Source of the DNA: Adlercreutzia equolifaciens
GTDB lineage: Bacteria; Actinomycetota; Coriobacteriia; Coriobacteriales; Eggerthellaceae
Length of the DNA: 64,000 nt
Reading direction: 5' to 3'
Assembly: GCF_029076695.1 (NCBI RefSeq)
Contig: NZ_JARFIK010000001.1
Span: 682,001-746,000 of the forward strand
Shown here: positions 16,010 through 24,194 of the stretch, piece after piece
Numbering within the stretch: the stretch's first letter is position 1
Layout: each line of letters starts with the position of its first letter
The notes under the pieces: model-generated
The model's database searches: none
What the model was told of the DNA's origin: nothing
The model's input: only the letters and a program-made list of their open reading frames with translations
Program-made: the position numbers and the translations under genes

Positions 16010-19000
16010 ATGCTCAACAATCCCTCTCAGCACCTCGCAAAAAAGACCCTTGCCGCAGTGCTGACCGCCTGTCTTGTGGTCCCCGCAGTGCCTTTCACGG
16101 CCTTTGCCGATACGGCAACCGCCAATGACGGCGTTGCCGCTGCCGACAGTACGGTAGATTGCGGCAATTGGCTTTTGAGCTACCGTGTTGAGGACGGAAA
16201 AGCCGTCATCACGGGCTATGACTATCGGGGTACGGCAGGCAGCGCCGATTTGGCGGTGCCGTCCACCATCGCCGGCATGCCGGTAGTGGCCCTGGCCGAG
16301 AACGCGTTCAACGGCTGCAAGACGCTGGCCAAGGTGACCATCCCCGACAGCGTCATGTTCATCGAGGCCCAGGCGCTGCGCAACACCAGCGCCACCGAGA
16401 TCCACTTCGGCAAGGGCTTGCGCTACATCGAGCAGGCCGGCGTGGCCAACAACGCCTCGCTCAAGGTGGTGGACTTCGCGGCGGGCTGTGCTCCGGAGTT
16501 CTTCCAGCAGAACGCCTTCGCCTCGAACACGGCTTTGGAGGAGATTCGCGTGCCGGCCTTGGTGGGCACGGCGTATCGCAGCAAGTGGTACAGCAAGAAC
16601 GGCACCTTCCGCATTGGTCAGTTCTGCTTCTACAACTGCCCGAAGCTCAAGACCGTGACCTATGAGGCGGGCAACCCGAATTCCTACCAGGAATATTACA
16701 GCAGCGAAATCTACGAAGTGTACTCGGGCATGGGATCCGACTTCTCCATCGTGTCCTACACGCCGCTGTACCCCACCAACGGGGGCTACGTGACCAAGGC
16801 CCGCGATGCCTACTTTGCCGTGTACTTCTACGACTCGAAGGCCGCCTCTGACGCGGATGCAACGGGCGCTCGTGCCAAGGCGGTAGCCCTGATTTCCAAG
16901 GGCGTCAGCGTGACGGAGCTTTCCGCCGGCACCCTCGCCGACGAGGACTATTACCAAAACGGCGCGGCGGGCAAGGTGCCTAGCTTGAGCCAGATGGGCG
17001 TGAGCAGCTCGGATATGGTGTGGGGTCTGGCGGATATGATGCTGACCTCGGCCACGAGCACGCTGACGAACGTGGTGCACGCCTATCCGGTAAGCAAGAG
17101 CGATATGGGCTATGCCTATTTGACCTCGGCCGCCACCGATCTGTACAACTCCTACAGCAACCAGGTAACGGCGGACCGCAAGGAGAATGCCGCGTTTCAT
17201 CGCCTGCGCGCCGATGGCACGACCGATTTGAGCGCCATTCAGGTGCATGCCGCTGACGGCTCGGTGGTGGATCCCGGCTCCTATACGCTGAAGTATCTGC
17301 GCCAGAACCCCGCTGATCGCGGGCAGGCCGTGACCTATACCGAGCTTTCCGGCCCCGACAAGGTGAACGCCGCGGGAACCTACGCGGTCTACGCCGTGGG
17401 CACCGGCAGCAACGCTGCCACGAAATCGCGCAACCTGACGTTCTACGTGCGTCGCTACGATGCCGATGTGGTCGACTATACGGGCAAGACCGCCCTGGCC
17501 GGCAGCGCCTCGGCTTTGTACACGGCGTCGCGCTTGGTCAAAAAGGCCTCGTTCGTGACGCTGGCCCCGGCTTCCTCCTGGCAGGCGTGCCTGGTGGCCA
17601 CGGCGGCGGCCGGCATGGGCGGCGGCTTGGCCATCTACTCTGACGGTACAGATGGCAACGACGGCTTCTACCAGGCCATCGGCAATACGGGCTCGAAGTA
17701 CCTGGTGTCCGTCGGCAGCGCCAGCGCCATTGGCGCGAAGGCCGTCAGCCGCGCCAAGCTGGTGCTGGGCAACGGCACGGTGAGCAGCAGCCTGGACGGG
17801 ACGGCTTCCTCGGGCGTCAGTTATGAGGAATCGCTGGCCTGCACGGTGTACGAGAAGCTCAAGAAGGCCGGCACCACCCAGCGCTTTGCCTGGGGCGATA
17901 CGGCTGTGGTGGTTTCTCGCTCCAGCTGCCTGAATACGGCGGCCGTGGCGCAGTACGCCTATGCCCTGAAGGCGCCGGTGTTCTTCGCCAACGCCAGCGG
18001 CGGCCTGAGCGCGGCGACGCTGAAGAATCTGGCCGATTTCAAGCAGGTGGTCATTGCCGGTTCGTCGCAGCAGGTAAGCGATGCCGCGGCCAGCCAGATT
18101 GCTCAGGCTTGTGGGGCCGAGCCGCGCCGCGTCATGACCGGCGCCACGGCGGTGGAGGCCAGCTGCGAGTTGGCTGCTCTGATGATGGAAGAGGGACTGG
18201 CCACGAACGCCTCGGTGAATGTGGCGTCCAGCGCCACGCCGGTCAGCGTGTTCACGGCGGCCCAGTGCGCTGCCCTGAACCACGGCATTACCCTGGCCAG
18301 CTCCTCCAGCCTTGAGACGAAGCAGGCCGAGGCCTATCTGGCCACGCTGAACGTGGATGCCATGAACGAGATTCGCCTGCTGGGCGCTTTGACAAGCGCC
18401 AAGGGCACGGTGGCCTCGCGTTTCGCCAAGCTCAGCCAGGGCCAGCCGCAAACCACGGCCCTCGAGGTGGGCGATACCGCTGCGGTGGGCGCGCTGCGCT
18501 ACAAGCTTACGTCCGCGACGACGGCCCAGGTGGATGGTTTCACCCAGGCGGCCGCCTCGTCGGTGACGGTGCCCGCTACCGTTGAGGTGGCCCCGGGCAA
18601 GACCGTCAAGGTGACGGCCATCGGCGCCAGCGCCTTCAAGGGTCAGACAGCCCTCAAGACGGTCAAGCTGAGCGGCAACATTCAGAGCATCGGCGCCAGC
18701 GCCTTCCAGGGGTGCACGAAGCTGACATCCATCAGCGGCGGCAGCGCCCTCAAAACCGTGGGCGCCAGCGCGTTCCAAAACTGCGCTGCCCTCACGACGG
18801 TTTCTCTCGGCTCGGCTCTGACTTCGGTGGGCGCCAGCGCCTTCCAAAGCTGCACCGGCCTGACGAAGATTGCCCTGGGCACCAACCTGACGTCCTTGGG
18901 CGCCAGCGCCTTCCAGGGCTGCGCGAAACTGACGACGGTGACGCTGGGCTCGAAGCTGACGAGCATTCCGTCCAAGGCCTTCTACGGCTGCGCCAAGTTG

Positions 19001-19456
19001 AAGACCTTCGCCCTTCCCGCCTCCTGCACCTCCGTGGGCGCCAGCGCCTTCTACGGCTGCAAGGTCATGACGAAGGTGACGGGCGGCGCCAAGGTGAAGA
19101 CCATCGGCGCCAGTGCCTTCCAGGGCTGCGCGAAGCTCAAGGCGGTGGCCCTGGGCGCCAAGCTGACCACCATCGGCAGCAAGGCCTTCTCTGGCTGCTC
19201 GGCTCTCTCGTCGCTGACCATTCCCGCGGCGGTCAAGAAGATCGGCGCCAGCGCCTTCTCCAGCTGCAAGAAGCTGACGACGCTGAAAGTGAAGAGTACC
19301 AAGCTCACCAAGGCCGGCGTCAAGGGCGCGCTGAAGGGGTCCTCCGTCAAGAAGATTTCCCTGACCACGGCTTCGGCGAAGAAGAAGCTGACGACGTACA
19401 AGAAGTACTTCACCAAGGCCAATGCCGGCAAAGCGGCAACGGTGGTCAAGGGTTAG
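16010..19456 (+). CDS. Surface protein with CWB2 cell-wall-binding region and BspA-type leucine-rich repeats
   Basis: A 1148-residue secreted protein. A signal peptide ends near FTAFA (about 35). Residues 60-130 hold LRR-like units (ENAFNGCKTLAKVTIPDS). Residues about 500-765 resemble putative cell-wall-binding repeats type 2: VVVSRSSCLNTAAVAQYAYA, LKAPVFFANASGGLSA, FKQVVIAGSSQQVSDAA and RRVMTGATAVEAS. Residues about 845-1110 are nine or ten 23-residue BspA/TpLRR repeats of the form IGASAFQGCTKLTSI. The Lys-rich end lacks a sortase motif. CWB2 domains anchor proteins non-covalently to wall polymers; BspA-type LRRs bind host or bacterial proteins. It lies between the Ig-repeat protein and the foldase within the importer locus, so it may be part of the surface-capture layer. 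ATG 16010 follows AAAGGAAAG. Confidence 0.8.
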   Translation: MLNNPSQHLAKKTLAAVLTACLVVPAVPFTAFADTATANDGVAAADSTVDCGNWLLSYRVEDGKAVITGYDYRGTAGSADLAVPSTIAGMPVVALAENAFNGCKTLAKVTIPDSVMFIEAQALRNTSATEIHFGKGLRYIEQAGVANNASLKVVDFAAGCAPEFFQQNAFASNTALEEIRVPALVGTAYRSKWYSKNGTFRIGQFCFYNCPKLKTVTYEAGNPNSYQEYYSSEIYEVYSGMGSDFSIVSYTPLYPTNGGYVTKARDAYFAVYFYDSKAASDADATGARAKAVALISKGVSVTELSAGTLADEDYYQNGAAGKVPSLSQMGVSSSDMVWGLADMMLTSATSTLTNVVHAYPVSKSDMGYAYLTSAATDLYNSYSNQVTADRKENAAFHRLRADGTTDLSAIQVHAADGSVVDPGSYTLKYLRQNPADRGQAVTYTELSGPDKVNAAGTYAVYAVGTGSNAATKSRNLTFYVRRYDADVVDYTGKTALAGSASALYTASRLVKKASFVTLAPASSWQACLVATAAAGMGGGLAIYSDGTDGNDGFYQAIGNTGSKYLVSVGSASAIGAKAVSRAKLVLGNGTVSSSLDGTASSGVSYEESLACTVYEKLKKAGTTQRFAWGDTAVVVSRSSCLNTAAVAQYAYALKAPVFFANASGGLSAATLKNLADFKQVVIAGSSQQVSDAAASQIAQACGAEPRRVMTGATAVEASCELAALMMEEGLATNASVNVASSATPVSVFTAAQCAALNHGITLASSSSLETKQAEAYLATLNVDAMNEIRLLGALTSAKGTVASRFAKLSQGQPQTTALEVGDTAAVGALRYKLTSATTAQVDGFTQAAASSVTVPATVEVAPGKTVKVTAIGASAFKGQTALKTVKLSGNIQSIGASAFQGCTKLTSISGGSALKTVGASAFQNCAALTTVSLGSALTSVGASAFQSCTGLTKIALGTNLTSLGASAFQGCAKLTTVTLGSKLTSIPSKAFYGCAKLKTFALPASCTSVGASAFYGCKVMTKVTGGAKVKTIGASAFQGCAKLKAVALGAKLTTIGSKAFSGCSALSSLTIPAAVKKIGASAFSSCKKLTTLKVKSTKLTKAGVKGALKGSSVKKISLTTASAKKKLTTYKKYFTKANAGKAATVVKG
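18610..19270 (+). repeat. 69-base tandem repeats coding for the LRR array
   Basis: GGCGCCAGCGCCTTC recurs about eight times at 69-base (23-codon) spacing with strong nucleotide conservation, enough for slippage or recombination to change copy number. Confidence 0.8.
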
Positions 19457-19496
19457 AGGAAAGAGGGGCTTCGGCCCATCGGACGAACGATCGGAG

Positions 19497-19521
19497 CGCG
19501 CAGCCGATGCCGTGCTGCGCG
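19497..19521 (+). other. Intra-operon hairpin before the foldase gene
   Basis: CGCGCAGC pairs with GCTGCGCG around a nine-base loop, about 20 bases before the ATG of the SurA-like lipoprotein. No T run follows. Confidence 0.4.
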
Positions 19522-19539
19522 TCCGCATGAGAAAGGGAG

Positions 19540-20658
19540 ATGATGGCGCACGCTTTACGGCGCAGCGGGTTGAGAGGGGTCGGAGGCTTTGCTCTGGCGG
19601 CATTGCTGTTGGCTTTCGGTGCCGGCTGCAGCGCGGCTGGTGCGGGTGCGTCGACGCTCGGCGAGGGGGTGGCCGCCGTTTACGACGGGGGAGGCCAGGT
19701 GGCCGAGGACGAGGTGACCGCCTACATTGGCGCCTATCGCGCCCAGTCGGGCACCGAGGGCGACGACGCCGCTTGGGAAGCCTATCTGGCCGAGCGCCAT
19801 TTGACCCCTGAGCTTCTGCGCGAGAAGACCATCCGCCAGCTGGTTATCGACGCCGTGGCGGAGCAGCGGGCGGTGGAAGCCGGGATCTCCGTCGATGATG
19901 AGGAGATCGAGGCCCAGCTGGACGCCATGAAGGACTCGCTGGCCTTTGGCGACGACGCCATCTTCGAGGAAACGCTCCAGCTGTACGGGCGCACGGCCGA
20001 TGACATGCGCGCCCTCTATGCCCACGAGGCGCTTTTGGAGGAGCTGCTCGAGCAGGAAGTTCCCCTGCCGCAGCCTACCGAAGAGGAAGTGGCGGCCTAC
20101 GTAGCCCAGGCCTATCCTTCGGGCGCGACGTTCAAGCACGTGTACTACTTTCATCTGGCAGCAAGCGCCGAGTCCGACGAGCCCTCCTACGACGATTTAG
20201 TGCTTGCGCAAACGCTCCTGAACGATCTGAAGGAAGAGGGGCTGACCCCCGAGCACTTTGCCGCTGTGGTGGACGCCTATGGCGAAAGCGAGGAGCTGAG
20301 GGCGCGCGGCGGCGATCTTGGCTACGACTTGGGCGAGCTGCCCGTGAGCGTGGCGGCGCAAAACGCCATCGACGCCACGGCGGTCGGCGAGGTGTCCGGG
20401 GCGTTCATCGACGATGCCAGCTACGGCTTTGTCTGGGTCGACTCCGCCTACGACTTGTCGGCTGATCAGGAGGATGCGGCGTCGCTGGCGGCGCTGCCCG
20501 AGGAGCTCCAGGAGACCCTGACGAAGAAAGCGGCCGAGGCGCTGTGGCAAGAGGATTGCCAGGAGTACCTGAGCAAGCTGTACGAAGATTCCCAGGTAGA
20601 CATTGCCCCTATGCCCGAAGGGCTTCCCTATGCCACGACGGCGGCGAATAACGGTTAA
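19540..20658 (+). CDS. SurA/PrsA-like peptidyl-prolyl isomerase lipoprotein
   Basis: A 372-residue exported protein; a hydrophobic signal ends in LAFGAGC with Cys30 as probable lipidation site, a weak lipobox. A SurA N-terminal-type helical region (about 60-170) with the LREKTIRQLVIDAVAEQRA pattern is followed by a degenerate parvulin domain (about 190-310; TFKHVYYFHLAA, then ARGGDLGYDLGELP, and GEVSGAFIDDASYGFVWV). Proteins of this kind fold secreted proteins outside the membrane. Here it follows two giant surface proteins and precedes the substrate-binding lipoprotein, so it is probably their dedicated foldase. Two ATGs are adjacent (19540, 19543), both after AAAGGGAG. Gap to the next gene: 17 bases. 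Confidence 0.75.
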   Translation: MMAHALRRSGLRGVGGFALAALLLAFGAGCSAAGAGASTLGEGVAAVYDGGGQVAEDEVTAYIGAYRAQSGTEGDDAAWEAYLAERHLTPELLREKTIRQLVIDAVAEQRAVEAGISVDDEEIEAQLDAMKDSLAFGDDAIFEETLQLYGRTADDMRALYAHEALLEELLEQEVPLPQPTEEEVAAYVAQAYPSGATFKHVYYFHLAASAESDEPSYDDLVLAQTLLNDLKEEGLTPEHFAAVVDAYGESEELRARGGDLGYDLGELPVSVAAQNAIDATAVGEVSGAFIDDASYGFVWVDSAYDLSADQEDAASLAALPEELQETLTKKAAEALWQEDCQEYLSKLYEDSQVDIAPMPEGLPYATTAANNG

Positions 20659-20675
20659 GAGGAGAGCACCAAGTA

Positions 20676-22754
20676 ATGAGAAAGACAAGCAGAGGCAACC
20701 GAGTGCTGCGGCTGGCGTTGGCGGTGGCCTGCGCCAGTGCCCTGGGCGTTCCCCTGACAGGCTGCAAGGACACCGATGCCCTGAAGGAGATCATCTACGA
20801 TCAGGCCTCTGAGAACATCGATTTCGACAACCCGAACAAGATCTACCTGAGCGATGAGACCGCTGAGGCGACGAGCGACAAGATTCCCAGCAGCGAGGTG
20901 TCCGAAGAGGGCGTGGTGACCATCGAGCGTCAAAACCTCATGGTGTACAGCTCGGATCCGAACACCCAGGGCTATGTGGCCAAGCAGTCGCTGTGGAGCC
21001 CTGAGCCTGATTTCGAGGGCATCGAGGCCTCGTCCGGCGTCCATTTTGTGCGCAGCGACGATCCGGATGCTCCCGAGCAGCCGCTTCCCGAGGAAAAGGA
21101 AGAAGAGGAAGAGCCGGAGGAGGAGCCCGAAGACGAGCCGATGCAGGCCGAGGGCGGTAACGAGGCTTCCTCCGAAGTGGCCGGCGACGCCATTGCTCCC
21201 GATGCCGTGGAGACGACCACAAACCAAACCCAAGGAGGCGCGGGCAACGGCGGCGAGGAGAAGGCCCCGGAGGCCGATGCCGATAACGGCGATGCTCAGG
21301 GCGACAAGACCGCGGAGGGTGCGGGCGAGGCCGAGCCCACCCCGGCGCCTCCCCAGACGCTCCCCGTTACCGACGGCAACGTCAATTTCGATACCACCGA
21401 CCCCACGGAGGATCCGCTGCCGGCCTCGGCCATCGCCGCCTATGGCGATGCCGCGGTGCTGGTGGAGATGATCGGCGGCAAGGGGGCCCTGGCCGCCGCC
21501 GATGCCACGTTGCTGAAGTCCGATTTCCCCTCGGTGGTTGATGGCGGCATCAGCGTGGCGACGGGATGGAGCGGCGACGGCACCGAGAAGAATTCCATCA
21601 AGGTGGACGCCATCATCAAGTCCGGCGCCGATACGGTGCTCGTGTACAGCGGCAGCGAGATGAGCAAGGCCGACCGCGAGAAGCTCAACGCAGCCAACGT
21701 GGCCGTCCAGCAGATCTATCCCAACACGAATACCTCCAACATCAAGCGCAACGCCCAGACTATCGGGGCCATCCTAGCCGAGAGCGATGCGGTGGAGACC
21801 GATTCGGTGGCCATGGCCGAGGCCTATATCGCCTTCATGGACGCCACCGTCGACGATGTGTGCGCGAAGGCCAACGGGTCGTCGTCGGCTGTGGCGGGCT
21901 CGAGCGTGTTCGAAAAGGGCAACAACGCCTACGATGGCACGGGCGACGGCAAGTACACGCTGGTCATGGACGACTACAATGCCAACGCCCTGTACAACAA
22001 GACCTTTGGCGACTGGAAGCCGGTGAGCAACGGAGCGCTGCTGGCCACCATGGGCACCGAAACCTCGGCCACGTCGTTCTACGTGCAGGCCGGCGGCTTG
22101 ATCAACACGGCCGCCATCAAGGGCGCCACGTCCGGGAAGATCATCGCCTGGCAGTTCAACACCAACGTCATGAAGCTGTCCAAGTCGCTGTGGAGCGGCC
22201 TGGAGAAGGACACGGTGTTCCCCTCGGTTAGCGGCTACGAGGGCGTGCTGTTCACCGCCAGCCGCAGCAGCAGCGGCAACAGCGAGGCCTCGGGCAACTT
22301 CGGCTCGGATTCGTTCCCCCGCGTTATCGTAGGCTCCCAGAAAGCCGCCAGCTTCTTCGTCAAGAACAGCAAGAACGCCAAGGGCATCTACCATCCCTTT
22401 GGGCTGTCCACCCTGGACACGGGTGGCGTCTTCTTCGGCGTGCTGGCCGGCGGCAACATGATTCTTTCCACCATCGGCGTGGACAGCGCCGCTAATCCCG
22501 ACGGCAACGTCTTCGGCGACGACGGCGTGCCCGAGAGCGCCGTGGCCGTCTGCCCGACGGGGCTGTTCTCGTCGTGGATCAAGGGCACGGCGCCGGAATC
22601 CTTCCTCATGGCCGCCTGGGTCAATGACGAGGTGAACGAGGGCAGCGGTGAGGTGAACTGGAAGGCGAAGGTGAAGGAGTTCTACTCCCAGTTCTACCGG
22701 TGCGATCTGTCCGACGGGCAGCTGTCCGCCATCGAGCAGGGCGCGGAGAAATAG
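20676..22754 (+). CDS. FecB/BtuF-like ABC substrate-binding lipoprotein with acidic linker
   Basis: A 692-residue lipoprotein: signal peptide with lipobox PLTGC (Cys30). Residues about 30-125 have no recognised fold. Residues about 126-245 form a linker extremely rich in Glu, Pro, Asp and Ala (EEKEEEEEPEEEPEDEP). The rest (about 250-690) resembles class III periplasmic binding proteins: ASAIAAYGDAAVLVEMIGG, a DTVLVYSGSEMSKADREKL segment like "PDlVi..." and ANVAVQQIYPNTNTSNIKRN, like the "gipv" motif of FecB. At 692 residues it is about twice the usual size. With the FecCD permeases directly downstream (3-base gap) and the FecE-type ATPase at 11319 it would complete an importer for a chelated metal, haem or corrinoid; which one is not visible. 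Confidence 0.75.
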   Translation: MRKTSRGNRVLRLALAVACASALGVPLTGCKDTDALKEIIYDQASENIDFDNPNKIYLSDETAEATSDKIPSSEVSEEGVVTIERQNLMVYSSDPNTQGYVAKQSLWSPEPDFEGIEASSGVHFVRSDDPDAPEQPLPEEKEEEEEPEEEPEDEPMQAEGGNEASSEVAGDAIAPDAVETTTNQTQGGAGNGGEEKAPEADADNGDAQGDKTAEGAGEAEPTPAPPQTLPVTDGNVNFDTTDPTEDPLPASAIAAYGDAAVLVEMIGGKGALAAADATLLKSDFPSVVDGGISVATGWSGDGTEKNSIKVDAIIKSGADTVLVYSGSEMSKADREKLNAANVAVQQIYPNTNTSNIKRNAQTIGAILAESDAVETDSVAMAEAYIAFMDATVDDVCAKANGSSSAVAGSSVFEKGNNAYDGTGDGKYTLVMDDYNANALYNKTFGDWKPVSNGALLATMGTETSATSFYVQAGGLINTAAIKGATSGKIIAWQFNTNVMKLSKSLWSGLEKDTVFPSVSGYEGVLFTASRSSSGNSEASGNFGSDSFPRVIVGSQKAASFFVKNSKNAKGIYHPFGLSTLDTGGVFFGVLAGGNMILSTIGVDSAANPDGNVFGDDGVPESAVAVCPTGLFSSWIKGTAPESFLMAAWVNDEVNEGSGEVNWKAKVKEFYSQFYRCDLSDGQLSAIEQGAEK

Positions 22755-22757
22755 GCC

Positions 22758-24194
22758 ATGGGAAAGATCAATTTCGTTGACGGCTCCTCGGCGGTGCCGG
22801 GCCAGCAGGAGGCGCAGAAGCAAACGAGCAAGCGGTCAGCGTGGGACCTGTCGCGCCCTGAGGACCGCGAGTCATCATCGGACGCGCTGTTCAGCGCCCC
22901 GGCCGATGCGTCTAAGGACACGCCGTCGCTGTTTGCCGCCCCGCACGAGGATAAGGACGCGTTTGGCCCCGACTATGGGTACCGGCGTCTGAGGTTTCGC
23001 AAGTCCGACGAGGTGAATCCCTATGCGGATCAGCAGGACGAGCGCTTCGGCTTCGACCCGCGTTTGCGGGCGGTGCTCATTTTGGGCGTCGTGGTGCTGG
23101 TGGTGCTGGTGCTGGCCTGTCTGCTGCCGACGAACATCCTGAGTCCCTCGGCCCATCCGGGGGGTGCCACCTTGGCGGAGTTCATTGCCGAGGTGCAGTC
23201 CCATGCCGTGGGCCTTGTGAGCTTCTTCACAGGCCAGGAGACCATTTTCACGGCCTATATGTGGGAGATCATCGCCGCCGTTTTGGCCGGAGCGGCTATG
23301 GGGCTGTCCGGCGGCGTGTACCAGGGCGCCCTGAAGAACGCCCTCGCCTCGCCTTCGACGCTGGGCGTGACCAGCGGCGGCTCGCTGGGGCTGATCATCT
23401 ACGCCCTGCTGTTCTACGGCCAGGGCTACAACTACAGCGAGGTAAGCTACATTGCCGGCGTGGAGAGCATGTCCACGGGACAGTGGCTCATCGACACCTT
23501 GGGCATGTTCCTCAGCTCGCTGGCGGGCTGCGTGCTCATTGTGCTCATCATCATGGTGATTGCCTACATTGCCGGTCGCGGCCACGTGAGCAACGTCTCG
23601 CTGGTCATTGCCGGCCAGGTGCTGACGGCCACCATTGGCGTGGTCATGAGCGTCATTCAGTACTACCTCATTTACGTGGCCGGCAACGAGACGCTGGCGC
23701 AGCTGGTGGAAGAGGCATCCAGTGTGACGTTCTCCGGCACGTACTCGGCTTTCACCGTGCTGGTATTCGCGGTGCCGCTGCTGGTGTGCTTTGTAATTGT
23801 ATTCGCCCTCAGTGGCAAGCTGAGCTTGCTGGCGTTCAGCGACGACGAGGCGCGCTCCATGGGTATTTCCACATCGCGGACGCGCAACATCATGGTGGGC
23901 ACCTGTACGGTTATGACGGCGCTGGTTATCAGCTTCACGGGTCCTATCGGGTTCGTGGGCTTCATGATTCCCCATGTGGCGCGCCGCATCATCGGGCCCG
24001 AGTTCCGTTATCTACTGCCGGCCTGCGCACTTTTGGGAGCTGCCCTAGTTGTTGTGGTGCACGGTATTGCCTACCTGGGTATTCCCTGGTTCAACTCGGG
24101 GGCCACGGGTACCTTTACCAGCATTATCGGCTGCGTGTTCTTCTTGGTAGTGGCGTTGAAGTCGAGAGGGGACAAGCGTGCTGAGTGGTTCTAG
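22758..24194 (+). CDS. FecCD-family ABC permease with extended N-terminus (1)
   Basis: A 478-residue permease. From residue about 103 it has the ten-helix FecCD/BtuC pattern: GLSGGVYQGALKNALASPST (the conserved "G..Q...rNPLAsP..LG" segment), then later GPIGFVGFMIPHVARRIIGP, the conserved cytoplasmic coupling region, and SFSDDEARSMGIS-type helix (AFSDDEARSMGIS). Residues 1-100 are an unusual hydrophilic extension not seen in BtuC or FhuB. It forms a heterodimer with the next gene, which overlaps it by 17 bases (TAG 24192-24194). The start ATG 22758 lies 3 bases after the binding protein's stop, with GCGGAGAAA upstream. Confidence 0.85.
   Translation: MGKINFVDGSSAVPGQQEAQKQTSKRSAWDLSRPEDRESSSDALFSAPADASKDTPSLFAAPHEDKDAFGPDYGYRRLRFRKSDEVNPYADQQDERFGFDPRLRAVLILGVVVLVVLVLACLLPTNILSPSAHPGGATLAEFIAEVQSHAVGLVSFFTGQETIFTAYMWEIIAAVLAGAAMGLSGGVYQGALKNALASPSTLGVTSGGSLGLIIYALLFYGQGYNYSEVSYIAGVESMSTGQWLIDTLGMFLSSLAGCVLIVLIIMVIAYIAGRGHVSNVSLVIAGQVLTATIGVVMSVIQYYLIYVAGNETLAQLVEEASSVTFSGTYSAFTVLVFAVPLLVCFVIVFALSGKLSLLAFSDDEARSMGISTSRTRNIMVGTCTVMTALVISFTGPIGFVGFMIPHVARRIIGPEFRYLLPACALLGAALVVVVHGIAYLGIPWFNSGATGTFTSIIGCVFFLVVALKSRGDKRAEWF

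Noticed and set aside
15995-19603. A 1202-codon open frame on the minus strand
   Set aside because: It is antisense to the LRR protein; the other strand has a signal peptide, LRR repeats and a good start.
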